Shown: positions 58,425 to 64,000 of the stretch, one piece after another
Layout of the letters: every line of letters starts with the position of its first letter
Position numbering within the stretch: the stretch's first letter is position 1
Assembly (NCBI GenBank): GCA_948567375.1
Contig: OX419762.1
Location: forward strand, 27,234,608-27,298,607
Reading direction: 5' to 3'
DNA: 64,000 nt
DNA from: Lunularia cruciata
Taxonomy: Eukaryota > Streptophyta > Marchantiopsida > Lunulariales > Lunulariaceae
The notes under the pieces: generated by a model
The model's input: only the letters and a program-made list of their open reading frames with translations
Told to the model about the DNA's origin: nothing
Database searches by the model: none
Made by a program: the position numbers and the translations under genes

Positions 58425-59215
58425 ATGGCAGGGGTGATATCCATATCCAATGCTAAATTTGCAGTGGAGAAGTTTGATGGGAAAAACAATTTTGGACTTT
58501 GGCAACTGAAGATGAAGGACCTTCTTGTCCAGCAAGGACTGTATGGAGCACTGAAGAAGAAAAAGGAGGACAAAAGTGATGAGGATGGGGAAGATGAAGA
58601 TGCAGATCTCAGAGCTATTAGCACTATTAGGTTGAACCTTGCTGATGAATTGCTATACAATGTTATGAATGGGGAATCTGCACCAAAACTATGGGCCAAA
58701 CTGGAGAATCTTTATATGACCAAGTCTTTGACAAATAGAATGTTTCTTAAACAGAAGTTGTATATGTTGAGGATGAAGGAAGGCCAGAGTATTATGGAGC
58801 ACCTCAATGCTTTCAACAAAATAATTTGTGAGTTGATGAGCATAGAGGTTAAGTTAGAAAAGGAGATAAGGCATTGTTGTTATTGACTTCACTTTCTCCA
58901 TCATATGAGCATCTGGTCACAACTCTTCTATATGGGAAGGATGATATAAACTGTGAGGAGGTCACTTCAGCATTATTGTCCAATGAGATGCAAAAAAGAC
59001 CCAACCAAGAAAAGACAAATTCAGAGGCTCTATTTATCAAAGGAAAGACAAGAGAGAGAGAGATCAGATCAGGAGTAAATCAAGATCCAAGTCTAGAACT
59101 GGAGGTTTCAAAGGCAAGTGCTGGATTTGTGAGAAGGTTGGACATTTCAAGAAGGATTGTAACAACAAGAGGCTTGAGTCCAACAAGGATAAAGGTCAAC
59201 TTTTAGATCAAGCAA
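58425..59215 (+). pseudogene. Copia gag with zinc knuckle, two frameshifts
   Basis: The likely start is the ATG at 58425 (MAGVISISNAKFAVEKFDGK) rather than the upstream frame beginning at 58353. NNFGLWQLKMKDLLVQQGLY and MFLKQKLYMLRMKEGQSIME are typical of copia gag. A shift near 58870 continues as LTSLSPSYEHLVTTLLYG, and another near 59050 leads to the knuckle CWICEKVGHFKKDC (59119-59160), a perfect CX2CX4HX4C. Confidence 0.88.
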
Positions 59216-59507
59216 GCATTGCTGAGTCATATGGAGTTGTGGATGATGTTCTATGTGTTACCCAAGACAAAGATCAATTTGAGGAATCATGGATATTGGA
59301 CTCAGGTTGCTCTTACCATATGTGTCCAAATAAGGAGTGGTTTCATGAGTACAAATCATTCAATGGAGGATCTGTAATAATGGGGAACAACATGGCTTGT
59401 AAAGCTATTGGCATTGGTACAATACACATTAAGATGTTTGATGGTATTGTGAGGACTCTTGCTGATGTGAGGCATGTTCCTGAGTTGAGGAATAATTTGA
59501 TATAACT
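59216..59507 (+). pseudogene. Copia aspartic protease
   Basis: WILDSGCSYHMCPNKEWF carries the D-S-G active site, and VRHVPELRNNLI is the conserved end of the copia protease. A TAA at 59503-59505 stands where LGTLDSNGW should continue, a single nonsense change. Confidence 0.9.
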
Positions 59508-60425
59508 AGGCACTTTGGACTCAAATGGGTGGAGGTGGGGAGCAGAAAATGGAACACTCAAGGTATCAAAGGAGCATTGGTTGTAATGAAGGGGATAGGA
59601 AGAAGGTAGGAAACCTTTATGAGCTTGTTGGAGAGACCATCACTGGAGGAGTGGCAAGTACTATTTTTGAAAATGAAGATCCCAAATATCTTACTCAGTT
59701 ATGGCACCTCCATTTGGGTCATATGAGTGAAAGGGGTCTAAGTGAATTGTCCAAGCAACAACTTCTGAAGGGCCTTAAAAGTTGTAAGTTAAAATTCTGT
59801 GAGCATTGTGTAATAGGAAAGCAACGGAGGGTAAGCTTTTCCATAGGAGTTCATTGCACAAAGGGAATTTTAGACTATGTGCATTCTGATGTTTGGGGCC
59901 CTGCACCTATAGCTTCAAAATTTGGAGCATTATATTTTGTGTCTTTGGTTGATGATTACTCTAGGAGAGTATAGGTCTACACCATGAAGCAAAAATCAGA
60001 GGTCTTCTCTATCTTTAAACAATGGAAGGTGATGATGGAGAAAAAAACTGGAAGGAAAGTGAAGTGTTTGAGGTCTGATAATGGTGGAGAATACAAATCT
60101 GGAGAGTTTGATAGATATTGTAAGAGTGAGGGATAATCCATCACTTTACCATACCGGGTACTCCTCAACAAAATGGTGTGGCAGAGCAGATAAATTGTAC
60201 ACTCTTGGAGAAAGCAAGAAGTATGTTAAGCAACGCCGGATTGGAGAAGAGTTTTTGGGCAGAAGCTATAAATACGGCTTGTCATTTGGTAAACATTTCT
60301 CCCTCTATTGCTATTAAGTATAAGACACCTATGGAAAAATGGACAGGTAGGCATGTTGATTACTCTTCACTTAGAGTATTTGGATGCATAGCTTATGTTC
60401 ATATTCAACAAGAACAAAGGGTTTA
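59508..60425 (+). pseudogene. Copia integrase
   Basis: The zinc region is HLHLGHMSERGLSELSKQQL with CEHCVIGKQ. The core has LDYVHSDVWGP (first D), VDDYSRRV, CLRSDNGGEYKS (second D) and, after a frameshift, EQINCTLLEKARSMLSNAGL (E region). FWAEAINTACHLVNISPS and VFGCIAYVHIQQEQ follow. There are stops at 59972 and about 60134. Confidence 0.9.
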
Positions 60426-60658
60426 GATACAAAGGATACAAAGGGATATAGATTATGGGATCCAGAAAGGTGTTGTCTTGTTGTGAGTAGGGATGTAGTT
60501 TTGATGAGACTAGTACAATGAAGGCTATTACTATAGCAAAAGAAAAGAGAAAAAAAATTCAGTAAGATTTTGTTAAGATAGATATTGATACTGGAAATGA
60601 AGACATTTCACCTCTTGTAGATCTACCAAGTAAACCATTAGAAGAGCAAAGCCCAAAA

Positions 60659-62110
60659 GTGATTCATGAACGTAGGTGTCCAAATAGGGATAGAAGGCCT
60701 CCAAAGAGATTTGATGATTCTTTTGTAGCTTATGCTCTTCTTACAAAGAATGGTGAGCCTTCTTCATATGAAGAGGCAATGCAAGATCAAGAATGTCAAA
60801 AGTGGCATTGTGCAATGGAAGAGGAGATGAAGTCTTTGGCCAAGAACGAAACTTGGAGACTTGAAAAATTGCCTATGGGAAAGAAGGCAATTGGTTGCAG
60901 ATGGATATTTTGGAAGAAGGAAGGACTTCCAAAATCAGGTGGAGATAGATACAAAGCAAGGCTTGTAGCAAAGGGTTATAGCCAAAAAGAAGGTATTGAC
61001 TTCAATGAGATTTTTTCACCTGTGGTAAAACTCTCTTCAATTCATGCACTATTGGCAATAGTTGCATTGCATAACTTGGAGTTGGAGCAACTAGATGTTA
61101 CAACTGCTTTTTTACATGGAGAATTGGAGGAGGAGATTAACATGCATCAACCTGAAGGTTTTGTGGTACCAAGGAACCAGAACTTGGTTTGCAGGTTACA
61201 AAAGTCTTTATATGGACTAAAGCAAAGTCCAAGACTTTGGTACATGAAATTTGATACTTTCATGTTGAAGCAAGGATATAACAGAAGTGAATCAGATTCT
61301 TGTGTGTACCTCAAGAAGCTATGTGGACCTAGAGTATTTGATTTAATCATCTTGGGACTATATGTGGATGATATGCTGATTGCTGCAAAGGATATGGTTG
61401 AGGTGGAGAAATTGAAAGCACAACTTGGTAAGGAGTTTGATATGAAGGACTTGGGTTTTTCAAAGAGGGTACTTGGGATTGAAATCCACCAGGACAGGAG
61501 CAAGGGAAAGTTATGGATATCTCAAAGGACATATTTGGAAAAATTACTTGCTTGGTTTGGCATGGAGAAAGCAAAACCAGTGAACACTCCAATGGCAAGT
61601 CATTTCAGGATATCATTGGAGCAATGTCCATCAAATGAGGAGGAGAGAAAAGTAATGTCCAACATTCCTTATGCTAGTGCTGTTGGGAGTTTGATGTATG
61701 CCATGGTCTGCACTAGACCAAACATCTCATATGCTATGAGCATGGTGAGTAGATACATGGCAAATCCGGGGAAACATCATTGGGAAGTTGTGAAGTGGAT
61801 ACTTTGTTACTTGAAAGGGACTATAAATATTGGCATTACCTTTGATGTGGAGAAGGAACAAGAAGGAGGAATTACAGGGTACGTAGATTCTGATTTTGCC
61901 GAAGACTTGGATAAGAGAAGGTCTACAACATGATTTGCTTTTACACTTGTTGGTGGTGCAGTAGGTTGGAAGTCTACTCTCCAATCTACTGTTGCTCTTT
62001 CTACTACAGAGGCAGAATATATGGCAACAACTGAGGCTGCCAAAGAGGCAATATGGCTACAAAGATTAGCCAAGGATATAGGACTCCCTAATATGAAGTC
62101 CACACTCTTG
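60659..62110 (+). pseudogene. Copia reverse transcriptase and RNase H
   Basis: 424 codons are open to TGA at 61931-61933. The RT shows WHCAMEEEMKSLAKNETW, then KARLVAKGYSQKEGIDF, LDVTTAFLHGELEEEINM and SLYGLKQSPRLWYMKFD. The catalytic box is LYVDDMLIAAKD (61357-61392). RNase H follows with GYVDSDFAEDLDKRRSTT, the stop, then VGWKSTLQSTVALSTTEAEYMAT, where D and E residues are kept. The chain continues to about 62110, with later pieces ([15 protein letters not shown]) frameshifted. It needs gag, protease and integrase upstream, which are broken. Confidence 0.93.
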
Positions 62111-62372
62111 TGATAGCCAAAGCGCTATTCACTTGGCAAAGAATCAAGTATATCATTCAAGGACAAAGCATATTGATGTGAGACATCATTTTATCAGGGA
62201 AACTGTGACAAATGGTGAAATCAATTTTTCAAAAGATTGGCACAGAGGTAAATGCAGCTGATATGTTTACTAAACCTGTTCTTGTTGAGAAGTTCAAGTT
62301 ATGCATGAACTTGCTCAACGTTCAATGTTGCTCTTTGGGATGATAAGGTGGATACAAGCAAAAGGTGGAGTT

Positions 62373-62901
<529 letters not shown>

Positions 62902-63011
62902 GGTGGCATGGTGCACACTTGCGCACATGATCCTTCCAAACAACACCATCATGTCCAAACAACACAAGGACTCCATATAGAAAAACCTCATGCACTGTCA
63001 AGATAGTACAG
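62902..63011 (-). mobile_element. Second family B copy, part upstream of the copia insertion
   Basis: GGTGGCATGGTGCACACTTG and the following CCAAACAACACCATCA run are the reverse complement of about 12060-12175 in the first copy. It rejoins the segment at 58236 when the copia element is removed. Confidence 0.75.
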
Positions 63012-63747
63012 TGTAATACTCTAAGGACAAGAGAAGAGATAAAATACAGATTTCACACTCAATCCTCCGATGCCCCAAAGGAGCACCTTCTCTTTATTAT
63101 ATAGACAAAGAAGATCTCCTCCAAGGAAGCTCCACCATAGGATTAGGCACATAGATAGGTGACATTTCAGCAAGCTCCACCATTGGATTACTTTGGATGG
63201 GTGACATGTCGATCATGGTCCTATCTGGTTGGTCAAACAAGCTTTGACCAAAGGGAATCTTTTAGGGAATCTTCTGGTAGGAATCTCAAACTCACTTTGG
63301 TGAGGTACCATTGGAAAGCTCTTGATGAGACAAAGAAATGGGGAGAGAAGGCCTGCCTTATCTCCGTCAAGGGGAGGGGAGAGGAATTTGCACATTTTCA
63401 AGGCCTAATTCATCCGTTTAGCCCTTCAAAATTACCTTCAAAGATTTTAGGCATATTTTTATTCCTACTCTATTAATAGAAGTCCCCTTTTGGTGATAAC
63501 TCTTTCTGATCTATTTAGTCCATCATATGTAATATCTTTCCAAATGTTACTGAACCAATTCTCACCTTTAAATCATATGTCTAGCTATTGGTTCTAAGGT
63601 TTTAAATAGCAGTTTTTGAGTTATTAGAAACTACTCTTTTGGTGATACTTCTATCTAATCTATTTTGTCCATCATGTATAGCATTAATCTAAATATTACC
63701 AAAACAAATTTTACATTTAGATCATATAGCTAGCTCTTGGTATTACA
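63012..63747 (-). mobile_element. Solo LTR-like repeat, family C, minus strand
   Basis: On the minus strand it begins TGTAATACCAAGAGC at 63747 and ends GTATTACA at 63012, 736 bp. It carries the tandem ATCACCAAAAG units (63490-63720) and a TATATAATAAAGAG promoter-like site. It matches 33523-34289. Confidence 0.7.
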
Positions 63748-63754
63748 AGCGGCC

Positions 63755-64000
63755 TATAACATCCATTTGTGCATGGATATGCTATTGAGATATTTAGTTT
63801 GGTATTATAAGTAATTGCAAGATATTATTTATATAGAGATAAAGGATAGTTCTACATTAATCATAATTAGCTAAATTTAGTCATAGCTAAGATAGAGGGG
63901 ACCTTTAGAGGAAGTGGCAAAGATGAACACCACTATTTTGGATTCTAGTGTGTTGACTTGGTATTATTCTTAGTTATTTATCTTTAAGGAAAGTGTTGAG
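63755..64000 (+). mobile_element. Family D LTR-like repeat, left part
   Basis: TATAACATCCATTTGTGCATG, then ATATTATTTATATAGAGATAAA and a GAGGGGACC run align with 25936-26180. It continues beyond the window. Confidence 0.65.

Noticed and set aside
58277-58699. 140-codon minus-strand Ser-rich frame
   Set aside because: It is the antisense shadow of the copia gag.
61147-61503. Minus-strand frames inside the copia RT
   Set aside because: They are shadows of the 424-codon RT-RNase H frame.

Overview
The window looks like nuclear DNA from a land plant, most likely a non-flowering one (a bryophyte is my best guess, held loosely). The reasons are two spliced genes with GT-AG introns, one of them a plastid-targeted relative of the algal/cyanobacterial ycf23 family; Ty1/copia and Ty3/gypsy elements primed by the usual plant initiator-tRNA-like site; and a LINE type that is not the common plant L1. 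I found no rRNA, tRNA or CRISPR. Transposon DNA is AT-rich and visibly poor in CpG. The two host genes sit in CpG-containing islands at about 39.7-46.5 kb and 51.7-57 kb.

Layout. 1-2.0 kb: LINE remnant. 3.3-13.2 kb: a decayed ~9.8 kb Ty3/gypsy element ('family B') with LTRs, a zinc-knuckle gag, protease, an embedded cytosine-5 DNA methyltransferase-like domain, RT-RNase H, integrase and a C-terminal PHD finger. 13.5-18.3 kb: a chromodomain gypsy ('family A', copy A1) with both LTRs and a perfect 5-bp target duplication. 18.4-22.8 kb: AT-rich DNA without recognisable genes. 22.8-25.5 kb: LINE remnant on the minus strand. 25.9-36.8 kb: LTR fragments plus two family A copies head to head (A2 minus, A3 plus), the second split by a solo LTR. 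36.8-39.2 kb: copia remnant.

41.6-43.1 kb (minus): a six-exon reductase of the cinnamoyl-CoA reductase-like/SNL6-like group, 309 aa. 46-47.3 kb: a hairpin and LINE 3' ends. 49.5-51.6 kb: the best preserved LINE, with a CCHC zinc motif and a restriction-like endonuclease. 53.6-56.3 kb (minus): a nine-exon nuclear ycf23 (DUF561) gene, 343 aa, with all introns in phase 0. 57.2-64 kb: a second family B 3' end into which a rather young copia element has inserted, followed by more LTRs.

The two host genes show no functional link. The rest records nested transposition. The most notable item is family B, which carries both a DNA methyltransferase domain and a PHD chromatin-reader domain in one gypsy polyprotein. 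The copy here is riddled with stops and frameshifts and cannot be active.
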